The notes beneath the pieces are model-generated. The model worked only from the letters and a program-made list of their open reading frames with translations, had not been told where the DNA came from and did not search any database. DNA of 64,000 nt from Listeria weihenstephanensis (lineage in GTDB: Bacteria > Bacillota > Bacilli > Lactobacillales > Listeriaceae): positions 1,252,036 to 1,316,035 of the forward strand of contig NZ_CP011102.1 of NCBI RefSeq assembly GCF_003534205.1, read 5' to 3'. The position numbers and the translations under genes are program-made. The stretch's first letter is position 1, and the number at the start of each line of letters is the position of its first letter. Positions 8,443 to 17,511 of this stretch are shown here, piece after piece.

Positions 8443-8889
8443 ATGACAAAAAAGAAATATCGTTGGTTAATTGTGATTATTTTTCTAGGCAGTTGGATAA
8501 CATATTCATTGCTGCAACCAGCTATTGTATATTCAAAAGGTGAATATTGGAAAGTTGTCTATAAACCGAGAGCTGCGGGAGTGACGGATTCAACAGACCA
8601 TCCTTGGAGTGGTTATATAAAATGGCGCGGACTTACAGAACCGAAAGTTTTACAAGTGGACATGATGATGGATGGCGAATCTGTTAATTTCCTTGAGGAG
8701 CACGATTTGAAAAATAAGAAAGCTGGCAATTTTGACGGCCGGACTATCCCTGATCCTATGACATTTTATGATGGTCCAGATATAGACGAGGTTCAAGCAA
8801 TCAAGATAACTTGGGAGAAGGGTAATAAAATATATGAAGAGGTAGTTAAATTGAAAATGTATAAAAGAAGCTTAATTCCGTTTTTTTGA
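8443..8889 (+). CDS. Unknown membrane-anchored protein, paralogue 2
   Basis: A 148-residue product with a Lys-rich N terminus, one hydrophobic anchor and an external domain homologous to that of the gene just upstream (VVYKPR, HPWSGYIKW, AGNFDGR, MTFYDG, ITWEKG). The ATG at 8443 has GGAGAG seven bases upstream; an in-frame ATG at 8428 lacks this. The 40-bp gap to paralogue 1 suggests one transcript. Function unknown; both copies look intact, so the pair is probably under selection. Confidence 0.75.
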   Translation: MTKKKYRWLIVIIFLGSWITYSLLQPAIVYSKGEYWKVVYKPRAAGVTDSTDHPWSGYIKWRGLTEPKVLQVDMMMDGESVNFLEEHDLKNKKAGNFDGRTIPDPMTFYDGPDIDEVQAIKITWEKGNKIYEEVVKLKMYKRSLIPFF

Positions 8890-8925
8890 TAGGTTTTGAT
8901 TGTAATCTAGCATGGAGGTGAAATT

Positions 8926-9029
8926 TTGAAAAAAGTTCAATAATAATTAGCGTTATTGTTTTTTTATATAAAACGGAGAAAACAAGCAATAACGATACGA
9001 CTAAAGGTATAGGAATTATTAAAAAATAA
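8926..9029 (+). pseudogene. Broken copy of the 5' end of the 7495 gene
   Basis: A GGAGGTGA ribosome-binding site precedes TTGAAAAAAGTTCAATAAT, which matches the start of the gene at 7495 (TTGAAAAAGCGTTCAATAGT). A one-base loss creates a stop at codon 6. Restoring the frame gives about 34 residues of hydrophobic anchor and polar tail ending at 9029. A duplicated, decayed copy is the simplest reading. Confidence 0.6.
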
Positions 9030-9043
9030 GGTGGCGTTAGGTT

Positions 9044-9616
9044 ATGCTAACTGCAAAATTTATACTTCTCATTGCGCCTATTATCTATGTATTCTTTTTG
9101 ATTCGATGGATTAGGAAGAAAGAGCCGATTGAGAAAATAGTATTTAAATCATGTATGTTTATGTATGCAACAGGTGTCGTAGGCTATACGATGTTTCCAA
9201 TTATGACAAATAGCATGTTGATTGAAGATACTCGTATTTTAAGAGATGGTGCAACTGGAATTAACATCATACCTTTTGCAACTGTTTGGGATATCTACAT
9301 TTATAGTGGAGATCTGGATGTTAGTCAGGCTATTTTTCAAGTTGTCGCCAATATTATTATGTTTATACCACTTGGCTGTTTGTACCCACTATGTTCAAAG
9401 TATAAAGTTAGCTGGAAAAGGATGTTTTTGTTGGCGCTCACTTTGTCAATGTCTATCGAACTATTGCAATTACTGCAAAATATTCTATATCAAGCTGCTT
9501 TCAAATATGTAGATATAGATGATTTGATTTGGAATGTGAGTGGTGGAATGATTGGGTACGCGCTATTTCGAATATGTAAACCGCTTTTTCAAAAGTTGAA
9601 TGTCTATCATTTTTGA
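9044..9616 (+). CDS. VanZ-like family membrane protein
   Basis: A 190-residue protein with four to five hydrophobic segments. It carries the family pattern NIIPF (about residue 73), then NIIMFIPLG (about 104), SIELLQ (about 133) and DIDDLIWN with a following Gly-rich helix (about 160). VanZ-like proteins are linked to teicoplanin and lipoglycopeptide resistance in some hosts, but most members are uncharacterised. It closes the accessory cluster after srtA and shares its orientation. Confidence 0.85.
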   Translation: MLTAKFILLIAPIIYVFFLIRWIRKKEPIEKIVFKSCMFMYATGVVGYTMFPIMTNSMLIEDTRILRDGATGINIIPFATVWDIYIYSGDLDVSQAIFQVVANIIMFIPLGCLYPLCSKYKVSWKRMFLLALTLSMSIELLQLLQNILYQAAFKYVDIDDLIWNVSGGMIGYALFRICKPLFQKLNVYHF

Positions 9617-9715
9617 TGTATATTGAAGCAGTTATTCGGGATAGATGATTATAAGCGGGCTAAACGATTTGAAATATCAACCGCCAGCCTCAATGCAAAA
9701 TCAATAAAAGCGGGG

Positions 9716-9744
9716 AACATGTCATGAAGATGGCGTGTTTTTTT
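9716..9744 (+). terminator. Terminator downstream of the VanZ-like gene
   Basis: AACATGTC / GGCGTGTT stem with an 8-base loop followed by seven T residues. Confidence 0.65.
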
Positions 9745-9823
9745 CTGGGCGCAAAATCTATCCTCCGCTTCCATTTTAGTGTATGATAAAAAGGTAAACT
9801 AAATCGTGAGAGGACGTGGCGGC

Positions 9824-10555
9824 ATGAAGTTGACTGTATTTGGTCATTGGGGTGGCTATCCGAAAGTGGATGAAGGAACGTCGAGCTATTTATTAGAAGA
9901 GGACGGATTTAAATTATTGATTGATGTCGGTGCGAGTGCCGTTTCTATTATGCAAAATTATATTGATCCAAACGCGATTGATGCGGCGATTATTTCGCAT
10001 TATCATCCAGATCATGTGGCGGATGTTGGGATTTTGCAGCATTATCGTTTGATTGGTGGGATGAACGCGGATGTTCCTGTGTTGCCGATGTATGGGCATG
10101 ATGAGGATGCGCGTGGTTTTTCTTATCTAACAATGCCAAACGTGTCGGAGGGAATTGCGTATAATCCGAGTGAGGCGCTTCATGTTGGACCATTTACGAT
10201 CACCTTTTTAAAGACGGTGCATCCGGTCGTTTGTTATGCGATGCGGGTTGAGGCGAATGGGAAAGTCTTTGTGTTCACAGCGGATTCGGCGTACCAAGAG
10301 TCCTTTGTTTCTTTCGCAAAGGGTGCCGATTTGTTGATGGCGGATACGAATTTCTTTAAGGATTTGGCTGGAAAAAGTCAGATTCACATGGCGAGCACGG
10401 AAGTTGGAAAATTGGCGCATGACGCGGGTGTGAAGACATTGCTATTATCGCATTTACCGCAGTTTGGCGAGCTGGCAAGGCTAAAAGCTGAAGCTGCGTC
10501 GGAATTTGACGGACAGATTATTTTAGCTGAAAAGGGCTTAATTATCGAATTTTAA
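9824..10555 (+). CDS. YhfI-like metallo-beta-lactamase-fold hydrolase
   Basis: A 243-residue soluble hydrolase with the metal-binding signature SHYHPDHVAD (about residue 59), an FTADSAY strand and a C-terminal LLSHL histidine. The fold resembles RNase Z and YhfI; substrate is unknown. The ATG at 9824 has AGAGGA nine bases upstream; a GTG six codons earlier is less likely. It sits 14 bp before the lipoate ligase gene, the same order as yhfI-lplJ in B. subtilis, so the two are likely co-transcribed. Confidence 0.88.
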   Translation: MKLTVFGHWGGYPKVDEGTSSYLLEEDGFKLLIDVGASAVSIMQNYIDPNAIDAAIISHYHPDHVADVGILQHYRLIGGMNADVPVLPMYGHDEDARGFSYLTMPNVSEGIAYNPSEALHVGPFTITFLKTVHPVVCYAMRVEANGKVFVFTADSAYQESFVSFAKGADLLMADTNFFKDLAGKSQIHMASTEVGKLAHDAGVKTLLLSHLPQFGELARLKAEAASEFDGQIILAEKGLIIEF

Positions 10556-10569
10556 GGAGGAAATAAGGC

Positions 10570-11565
10570 GTGTATTTTATTGATAATAAGAACGTGAAGG
10601 ATCCGACAATTAATTTGGCGGTGGAAGAGTTTATTTTAACGGAGCTCAATTTGGATGAGCCGGTATTGCTTTTCTACATTAATCAGCCGTCGATTATTAT
10701 TGGGCGGAATCAGAATACGATTGAGGAAATTAATACGGAATATGTGGAGAAAAATAATATCAAGGTTGTGCGTCGTTTATCAGGCGGTGGCGCGGTTTAT
10801 CATGATGAAGGGAACTTGAATTTCAGCTTTATTACGAAGGATGATGGTGATTCATTTCATAACTTCGCGAAATTCACGGAGCCAATTGTGGCAGCGCTAA
10901 AGCGTCAAGGTGTGAACGCGGAGTTAAAAGGACGCAATGATTTACTGATCGATGGTTTCAAAGTGTCTGGAAATGCGCAGTTTGCAACGAAGGGTAAGAT
11001 GTTTTCGCATGGGACGTTGATGCTTGATCTTAATTTGGATGATGTTGTTGCGTCTCTGAAGGTACGCAAGGATAAGATTGAGTCGAAGGGCATCAAATCG
11101 GTGCGTAGTCGTGTCGCGAATATTTCAGAATTTATGGAGCAAAAAATGACGACGGAGGAATTTCGCGATTTATTGCTGCTCGATATTTTTGAAGTGAGTG
11201 ATGTGGCGGATGTGAAGGAATATGTATTGACGGAAGCGGATTGGGAGAAAATTCATGAGATTTCGGCGGCGCGTTACAATAATTGGGACTGGAACTACGG
11301 AAAATCGCCGAAATTTAACTTGGAGCGGACGAAACGATTCCCGGTTGGTGGCATCGATGTGCGCCTTGATGTTGTGAAAAGTGTGATTGCGGATATCAAG
11401 ATTTTTGGCGATTTCTTTGGGGTCGGCGATGTGACGGAGATTGAGGGTAAACTCCGTGGCGTGAATTACCAGCGTCAGGCGATCGAGGAAGCATTGAAAG
11501 ATGTAGATATGAAACACTATTTTGGCAACATTACGAAAGAAGATTTCTTAGATTTAGTGTATTAA
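10570..11565 (+). CDS. lplA: Lipoate-protein ligase A (LplA1/LplJ type)
   Basis: Activates free lipoate with ATP and attaches it to the lipoyl domains of 2-oxoacid dehydrogenases and the glycine cleavage H protein. The 331-residue product shows RRLSGGGAVYHDEGNLN (about 72-88), GRNDLLIDG.KVSGNAQ (about 120) with the catalytic Lys, and the C-terminal accessory domain. A GTG start follows AAGGAGG. From memory it closely resembles L. monocytogenes LplA1, needed for scavenging host-derived lipoate during intracellular growth. Confidence 0.95.
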   Translation: MYFIDNKNVKDPTINLAVEEFILTELNLDEPVLLFYINQPSIIIGRNQNTIEEINTEYVEKNNIKVVRRLSGGGAVYHDEGNLNFSFITKDDGDSFHNFAKFTEPIVAALKRQGVNAELKGRNDLLIDGFKVSGNAQFATKGKMFSHGTLMLDLNLDDVVASLKVRKDKIESKGIKSVRSRVANISEFMEQKMTTEEFRDLLLLDIFEVSDVADVKEYVLTEADWEKIHEISAARYNNWDWNYGKSPKFNLERTKRFPVGGIDVRLDVVKSVIADIKIFGDFFGVGDVTEIEGKLRGVNYQRQAIEEALKDVDMKHYFGNITKEDFLDLVY

Positions 11566-11578
11566 TATGGAAGCTAGA

Positions 11579-11612
11579 GAGTGCGAGCCAAAACGGTTTG
11601 TGCTCTTTTTTT
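11579..11612 (+). terminator. Terminator of the yhfI-lplA operon
   Basis: An 11-bp stem with G-U pairs (GAGTGCGAGCC against GGTTTGTGCTC), AAAA loop, then a run of T. Confidence 0.85.
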
Positions 11613-11797
11613 GGAAGGCGTGAAAATAGTGTCATTCTGATGATGGTATTATTTTCAAAATGAGCGATAATCTGGTATATTAAAGGTAAGGAAATTTGTT
11701 TGACGGTTTCCGATTTTACTTCATAAAGAACGCAGACAGAATGATATCTTGTTTTGAGGATTAGAAAAAACAGATTATTCAAAAAGGGTGTGGTGAA

Positions 11798-13741
11798 GTG
11801 AGCAATAAATTGCAGATCGGGAACATGTCAGAAGCGGATACATATTTATTTAATATGGGAAGTCATTTTCAAAGTTATCAGCTGTTGGGATGTCAATTTG
11901 CAGTGGATATGGATGGTAAGGAAGGATTTACATTCCGTGTTTGGGCTCCAAATGCTCGTAGAATTGCGATTGTAGGTGATTTTTGCGATTGGGAAAACGG
12001 AATGCGGCTTGAAAAGGTTCAGGAAACAGGGATTTGGGAAGGTTTTTCGGACGTGGCGCAGGCTGGGCAGCATTATAAAGTGTTGGTCGAGGATGCGAAC
12101 GGGAACGTGAAGTTGAAGATGGATCCGTATGCTCTGGCGTTTGAAACGAGGCCGAAAGATGCAGCGGTTGTGACGAAATTACCGGATTTCAAGTGGACGG
12201 ATGGGCGCTTTATGGCAAAGCGGAGACGCAAGAATGTGTATAAATCACCGCTGAATATTTATGAGGTGCATGCTGGATCATGGCGGAAACCGAAGGACGG
12301 GGATGCTGAGTTTTATAATTTTTCGGAACTGGCGGAAAATTTGATTCCGTACGTGGTGGAGATGGGATTCACGCATATTGAGTTTATGCCGTTGATGGAA
12401 CACCCGCTGGACGCGTCTTGGGGCTATCAGATCACGGGTTATTATGCGTTGTCGGCGCGTTACGGGAGCTTGGAAGATTTTATGGGCTTTGTGGATGCGT
12501 GTCATGCGGCGAATATTGGCGTGATTATGGATTGGGTTCCTGGCCATTTTTGTCGGAATGATAATGCGTTGTCGTATTTTGATGGCACGCCTCAATTTGA
12601 ATATTGGAAGTCATTTCAGGCGAATAATGTGCGCTGGGGAACGCTTAATTTTGATTTATCTAAGGCCGAGGTGCATAGTTTTTTGATCTCGAATGCGCTG
12701 TTTTGGATTGAGATGTGCCATTTGGATGGTTTGCGGGTCGATGCCGTGTCTTCCATGATTTATTTGGATTATGACGATGGATATTGGGAAGCGAACGAGG
12801 ATGGTGGCAACGAGAATAGGGCGGGAATTGCTTTTGTGCAAAAGTTGAACACGGAGGTTTTTAAACGTTATCCGGATATGCTGATGATTGCGGAGGAGAG
12901 TACGGCTTATCCGAATGTAACGATGCCTGTTGACAAAGGTGGACTTGGTTTTAATTATAAGTGGAATATGGGCTGGATGAACGATATTTTGAAGTTTTTC
13001 GAGATGGATCCGCTGTTTCGCAAGGACCATTTTAACCTCGTGACGTTTTCGTTTATGTATATGTTTAAGGAAAATTATATTTTGGCGCTTTCGCATGATG
13101 AAGTGGTGCATGGCAAGAAGTCGATGATGCATAAAATGCCGGGCGATCGTTATAACCAGTTTGCTGGGTTGCGGACGCTGGAGGCTTTCTTGATGACGCA
13201 TCCTGGTAAAAAATTGAATTTCATGGGAAATGAGACGGGGCAATTTTTAGAATGGAAGTTTGCAGAGGAATTGGAATGGGCGGATTTGGAGCAGGATTTG
13301 AATCATCAGTATCAATTTTTTGTGCGGACGTTGAATGAGCTTTATTTAGAGCACCGGTCGCTGTTTGAGCAGGATCATGAACCTGCGGGGATTTCGATTT
13401 TGGATGCGGATAATCGGGATGAATCGATGTTGACGTTTATTCGCCAAGGATTGAAGCCACGCGATTTTTTGATTGTGGTGTGTAATTTTGTACCAGTGGA
13501 GAGGCAGCATGTGCGGATCGGCGTGCCGTATGAAGGGGTGTATGCGGAGTTGCTGAATACGGAGTCGCGTGATTTTGGCGGGACGTGGGATGTGGCTCAG
13601 CCGGAAATGCGCACGAGTCAAGAGGAGTATAACGGACAACCTCATAGTATAGAAGTCATTCTTCCTGCGATGAGTGTATTGATTTTGAAGCCGAAACGAA
13701 TAAAAGGATATAAAAAGGGCGGTGAAAGGGATTCGCTGTAA
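11798..13741 (+). CDS. glgB: 1,4-alpha-glucan branching enzyme GlgB
   Basis: Introduces alpha-1,6 branches into glycogen. The 647-residue protein has an N-terminal CBM48 domain (about 40-130), a GH13 catalytic barrel and a C-terminal beta domain. Predicted catalytic residues are Asp315 (GLRVDAVSS), Glu366 (IAEEST) and Asp434 (LSHDEVVHG). The start is GTG. It is the first gene of glgBCDAP-amy, with about 230 bp of upstream sequence in which TTGACG near 11701 is a possible -35. Third-position GC is higher than in the neighbouring accessory genes. Confidence 0.96.
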   Translation: MSNKLQIGNMSEADTYLFNMGSHFQSYQLLGCQFAVDMDGKEGFTFRVWAPNARRIAIVGDFCDWENGMRLEKVQETGIWEGFSDVAQAGQHYKVLVEDANGNVKLKMDPYALAFETRPKDAAVVTKLPDFKWTDGRFMAKRRRKNVYKSPLNIYEVHAGSWRKPKDGDAEFYNFSELAENLIPYVVEMGFTHIEFMPLMEHPLDASWGYQITGYYALSARYGSLEDFMGFVDACHAANIGVIMDWVPGHFCRNDNALSYFDGTPQFEYWKSFQANNVRWGTLNFDLSKAEVHSFLISNALFWIEMCHLDGLRVDAVSSMIYLDYDDGYWEANEDGGNENRAGIAFVQKLNTEVFKRYPDMLMIAEESTAYPNVTMPVDKGGLGFNYKWNMGWMNDILKFFEMDPLFRKDHFNLVTFSFMYMFKENYILALSHDEVVHGKKSMMHKMPGDRYNQFAGLRTLEAFLMTHPGKKLNFMGNETGQFLEWKFAEELEWADLEQDLNHQYQFFVRTLNELYLEHRSLFEQDHEPAGISILDADNRDESMLTFIRQGLKPRDFLIVVCNFVPVERQHVRIGVPYEGVYAELLNTESRDFGGTWDVAQPEMRTSQEEYNGQPHSIEVILPAMSVLILKPKRIKGYKKGGERDSL

Positions 13742-13760
13742 GAGGTGAACCCGGAAAATA

Positions 13761-14903
13761 ATGAAAAATGACATGATTGCAATGATTTTAGCAGGTGGAC
13801 AAGGTTCAAGGCTCGGTGATTTAACGAAAACAATGGCAAAACCAGCTGTTTCATTTGGTGGGAAATACCGAATTATTGATTTTTCACTAAGTAACTGTTC
13901 GAATTCGGGGATTGATACGGTGGGTGTAGTGACGCAGTATCAACCGCTAGAATTAAATGACCATATCGGCGATGGCTCTTATTTTGATCTGGATTATAAG
14001 AGTGGCGGCGTGACGATTTTGCAACCGCATCTTAGTTTGGAAGGCGAGAAGTGGTTTAAGGGAACAGCGCACGCGATTCATCAAAATGTGGGCTTTATTG
14101 ATAGTCATGATCCGGAATATGTGTTGATTTTATCGGGGGATCATATTTACAAAATGGATTATGAGAAAATGCTCGATTATCATAAGGCGAAAAATGCGGC
14201 ATTGACGGTGGCGGTTATTGAGGTGCCGATGGAAGAGGCGTCGCGGTTCGGGATTATGAATGTCGATAATACCGAGCGGATTATTGAGTTTGATGAGAAA
14301 CCGGCTGTGCCGAAAAGTAATTTGGCCTCGATGGGAATTTATATTTTTAAATGGAGTTTGTTGAAGCAGTATTTAAAAGAGGCGCAGGCGAAAGATATTG
14401 ATATGAGCGACTTTGGGAAAAATATTGTGCCAGCTTATTTGAATAATGGCGAGCATATTTTTGCTTACCGGTTTGCGGGATATTGGAAAGATGTGGGAAC
14501 GATTTCGAGTCTTTGGGAAGCGAACATGGAGTTTATTAATCCGTGCCATGAGCTGAATATTCGGGATCGGGATTGGCGGATTTATTCGAAAAACCCGATT
14601 GCACCGCCGCAACATATTACGAAACAGGCGAGTGTTAAAAATGCGCTGATTGTGGATGGCTGCTTTATTAATGGGAAAGTAGCGCATTCGATTTTGTCGC
14701 AAAATGTGAAAGTTGGCGAAAATAGTGTGATCGAGGACAGTGTGATTATGCCAAACGCCGTCATTGGAAAAAATGTTATTTTGAAGCGGGCGATTGTCGG
14801 GGAAAATGCGATTATTGCGGATAATGTTGAAATTATTGGTGGGGACGAAATTGAAGTTGTTGGTCACCATGACGTGATTGGGGTGTCGGAAGATGAAGGC
14901 TAA
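13761..14903 (+). CDS. glgC: Glucose-1-phosphate adenylyltransferase GlgC
   Basis: Makes ADP-glucose from ATP and glucose-1-phosphate, the committed step of glycogen synthesis. The 380-residue protein carries the nucleotide-binding loop [37 protein letters not shown] with the metal-binding Asp, the glucose-phosphate site FGIMNVD, and C-terminal left-handed beta-helix repeats. It begins 20 bp after glgB and overlaps glgD by 11 bp, so translation is coupled. Firmicute GlgC normally works with GlgD. Confidence 0.96.
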   Translation: MKNDMIAMILAGGQGSRLGDLTKTMAKPAVSFGGKYRIIDFSLSNCSNSGIDTVGVVTQYQPLELNDHIGDGSYFDLDYKSGGVTILQPHLSLEGEKWFKGTAHAIHQNVGFIDSHDPEYVLILSGDHIYKMDYEKMLDYHKAKNAALTVAVIEVPMEEASRFGIMNVDNTERIIEFDEKPAVPKSNLASMGIYIFKWSLLKQYLKEAQAKDIDMSDFGKNIVPAYLNNGEHIFAYRFAGYWKDVGTISSLWEANMEFINPCHELNIRDRDWRIYSKNPIAPPQHITKQASVKNALIVDGCFINGKVAHSILSQNVKVGENSVIEDSVIMPNAVIGKNVILKRAIVGENAIIADNVEIIGGDEIEVVGHHDVIGVSEDEG

Positions 14904-16041
14904 TAAAATATGTGGGATTTTGAATCTATCGGAGAATAAGGAAGGGTTACAGCCGTTAACGAAAAATCGGCCACTTGCGGCAATGCCATTCGCGTGTCGG
15001 TATCGGTTGGTTGATTTTCCACTTTCCAACATGACGAATGCTGGTATTAACACGATTGCGATGTTTTTAAATGAGAATAATCGCTCGTTATTTGATCATA
15101 TTCGTAGTGGTAAGGAATGGGATTTGAACACGATGTATGGCGGATTATTCGTTTTTGATGAGCGCAATGCGGACGATTTTTCGCAGGAGAATTATGATAA
15201 TAGCTTGAACTTCTTGACGAAATCCGCGACGGAATATGTGGTGATTATGGGTAGCAAGATGATTTGTAATATCGATTTGAAAACGATTTTGCAGCATCAT
15301 AAGCAGCAGGAAGCGGATATTACGGTGGTTTACAAGAAAATTACGGCGCCGATTGAAGCGGGCGATCATGATGATTTGAGCGTTTTTGAGATGAGTCCAG
15401 CAGGGCAAATTTTGACGAATACGGTCGTTGGAAAAGACGAACGGATCGAGGCGGAAAGTTCGCTTAGTCTCGAAATTTATTTGTTGAAACAGGATTTATT
15501 GCTGAACTTATTGAAAAATTATCGTGAAACGGGGCGCGATTTTTCGTTGGATGCGGTGATGGAACAAGCGGTGGAACATACGAATGCGAATGGTTTTGAG
15601 TATACAGGCTATATGCGCCAAATTTATTCCGTGAATTCGTATTTTGAAGGGAATTTTGATATGCTGGAAGGCTCGAATTTATCGGCTTTATTCCAAGAAA
15701 ATCAGAAAATCCACACGAAAGCGAAGAATGAGGTGCCTACTTTTTATGCAGAGAACTCGGATATTAAGGATTGCCTGGTTGCCAATGGTTGCTTGCTTCG
15801 CGGGACGGCGGAACACTCGCTGATTTTCCGAAATGTGGTATTGGAAGAGGGCGCGGATATTAAAAATTCGATGATCATGCAAGGCGCGAAAGTCGGTGCG
15901 GGCGCCAGATTAGATTATGTCATTGCGGATAAAAAGAGCGTGATTGCACCAGGAATTGAGTTGATTGGCACGAGGGAAAACCCAATTGTCGTTAAAAAGG
16001 ATGAGCATATGGAGTCGAGCAGAAAGGCGGAAATAGGATGA
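14893..16041 (+). CDS. glgD: GlgD, regulatory subunit of ADP-glucose pyrophosphorylase
   Basis: A 382-residue GlgC paralogue that binds and boosts GlgC in Firmicutes. It keeps the overall fold ([21 protein letters not shown]-like region, split here as [11 protein letters not shown] and RYRLVDF, and C-terminal beta-helix) but lacks the Gly-rich nucleotide loop. It has SKMICNIDL where GlgC has SGDHIYKMD, so it is probably non-catalytic. The ATG inside the end of glgC was chosen over a TTG five codons earlier. It overlaps glgA by ATGA. Confidence 0.94.
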   Translation: MKANKICGILNLSENKEGLQPLTKNRPLAAMPFACRYRLVDFPLSNMTNAGINTIAMFLNENNRSLFDHIRSGKEWDLNTMYGGLFVFDERNADDFSQENYDNSLNFLTKSATEYVVIMGSKMICNIDLKTILQHHKQQEADITVVYKKITAPIEAGDHDDLSVFEMSPAGQILTNTVVGKDERIEAESSLSLEIYLLKQDLLLNLLKNYRETGRDFSLDAVMEQAVEHTNANGFEYTGYMRQIYSVNSYFEGNFDMLEGSNLSALFQENQKIHTKAKNEVPTFYAENSDIKDCLVANGCLLRGTAEHSLIFRNVVLEEGADIKNSMIMQGAKVGAGARLDYVIADKKSVIAPGIELIGTRENPIVVKKDEHMESSRKAEIG

Positions 16042-17465
16042 AAGTTTTATTTGCAGCGGCGGAGGTATTTCCGTTCGTGAAGGTCGGCGGACTCGCTGAT
16101 GTCGCGTATGCTTTACCAAAGGAGCTCGTGAAGCAGGGCGTCGATATCCGCGTAGTTTTACCGTTTCATACGAAGATTGCGGAGGAATATAAGAGCAAGA
16201 TGGTGGATGTGACGCAATTTACGGTGGATGTCGGATGGCGCAAACAGTTTTGTGGTGTGAAGATGTTGGAGCAGGATGGCGTAACATTTTATTTTATAGA
16301 TAACATGTATTATTTTGACCGACCGAATGTGTATGGGGATTATGATGATGCGGAGCGTTATGCGTTTTTCTCGATGGCGGTGTGTGAAATGATGGAGAAA
16401 ATTGATTTTATTCCGGATTGGTTGCATGTCAATGATTGGCATACGGGGATTGTTCCGCTGCTCCTTCAAGATAAGTATCACTGGATTGAGTCGTATCGTG
16501 GGATTCGGACGGTACTCACGATTCATAATTTACAATTTCAAGGCATTTATTCGCCGCGTGTGTTGGAGGAATTGCTTGGGATTGGGATGCAGACGTGGCA
16601 TGAGGATGGGATCAAATACTATGAGAATGTCAATTTTATGAAGGGCGCGATTCAGTTTGCGGACCGGATTACAACGGTGAGTCCGAGTTATGCCAAGGAG
16701 ATTCAGACGGCACAATACGGTGAGAATTTGGACGGCTTACTTCGTGCGAATGCTTGGAAACTTGTTGGTATTTTGAATGGCATTGACCAAGAGTTGAATG
16801 ATCCTGAGACCGATCCACTGATTCCAACGCATTTTAGTAAAGACGATTTAGCTGGGAAAGCAGCAAATAAGGCGGCGATGCAAAAACGGTTAGGTTTGCC
16901 AGTAAGAGCCGATGTGCCACTGATTATCATGGTTTCTAGGTTGACGCACCAAAAAGGTTGCCAGCTACTTGAAGAAAGTTTAGATCAATTGCTTCAAAAA
17001 GACATCCAAATCGCGATTCTGGGCAATGGAGAATCACAATTTGAAGATTCTTTCCGCTTTTTTGAACACGTTTATCCGGAAAAAATGTCGGCGAATATTG
17101 CCTTTGATATCGGATTTGCGCAACAACTTTATGCGGCTGGAGATATGTTGTTAATGCCATCTTGGTTTGAACCGTGCGGGATTTCGCAGCTGATCGCGAT
17201 GCGTTATGGAACGCTCCCAATTGTGCATGAAACGGGCGGCTTGAAAGATACGGTGACGCCTTACAATCAATATACACAAGAAGGTACTGGTTTTAGTTTT
17301 GATCATTATAATGCCACAGTTTTCCGAGATATTTTGGAAATGGCAATCGCGGTTTTTTCAGAGCAACCCGTTGTCTGGCAAGGCCTCGTGGAACAAGCGA
17401 TGGAAAAAGACTTCAGCTGGAAAGTTTCAGCAGAAAAGTACAAGGGTATTTACGAGGAATACTGA
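16038..17465 (+). CDS. glgA: Glycogen synthase GlgA (GT5)
   Basis: Transfers glucose from ADP-glucose to the non-reducing ends of glycogen. The 475-residue protein has the GT5 N-terminal ADP-glucose motif KVGGLADV (residues 15-22), the HVNDWHTG motif, and the C-terminal nucleotide-sugar site PSWFEPCGISQL with HETGGLKDTV. GT-B fold, normal length. The start overlaps the glgD stop by four bases (ATGA), indicating translational coupling. Confidence 0.97.
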   Translation: MKVLFAAAEVFPFVKVGGLADVAYALPKELVKQGVDIRVVLPFHTKIAEEYKSKMVDVTQFTVDVGWRKQFCGVKMLEQDGVTFYFIDNMYYFDRPNVYGDYDDAERYAFFSMAVCEMMEKIDFIPDWLHVNDWHTGIVPLLLQDKYHWIESYRGIRTVLTIHNLQFQGIYSPRVLEELLGIGMQTWHEDGIKYYENVNFMKGAIQFADRITTVSPSYAKEIQTAQYGENLDGLLRANAWKLVGILNGIDQELNDPETDPLIPTHFSKDDLAGKAANKAAMQKRLGLPVRADVPLIIMVSRLTHQKGCQLLEESLDQLLQKDIQIAILGNGESQFEDSFRFFEHVYPEKMSANIAFDIGFAQQLYAAGDMLLMPSWFEPCGISQLIAMRYGTLPIVHETGGLKDTVTPYNQYTQEGTGFSFDHYNATVFRDILEMAIAVFSEQPVVWQGLVEQAMEKDFSWKVSAEKYKGIYEEY

Positions 17466-17511
17466 TGTTTTCAAGATGCAGACCGGTCAAACCTGATGAG
17501 GAGGAATCGTA

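Noticed and set aside
11619-11634. cre-like site (TGAAAATAGTGTCA) upstream of glgB
   Set aside because: The essential central CG is missing, so catabolite control through this site is not supported.
12656-13243. Long minus-strand frames opposite glgB, glgC and other glg genes
   Set aside because: They are antisense shadows caused by codon bias in strongly supported enzymes; their translations are rich in His, Arg and Ile and match nothing.
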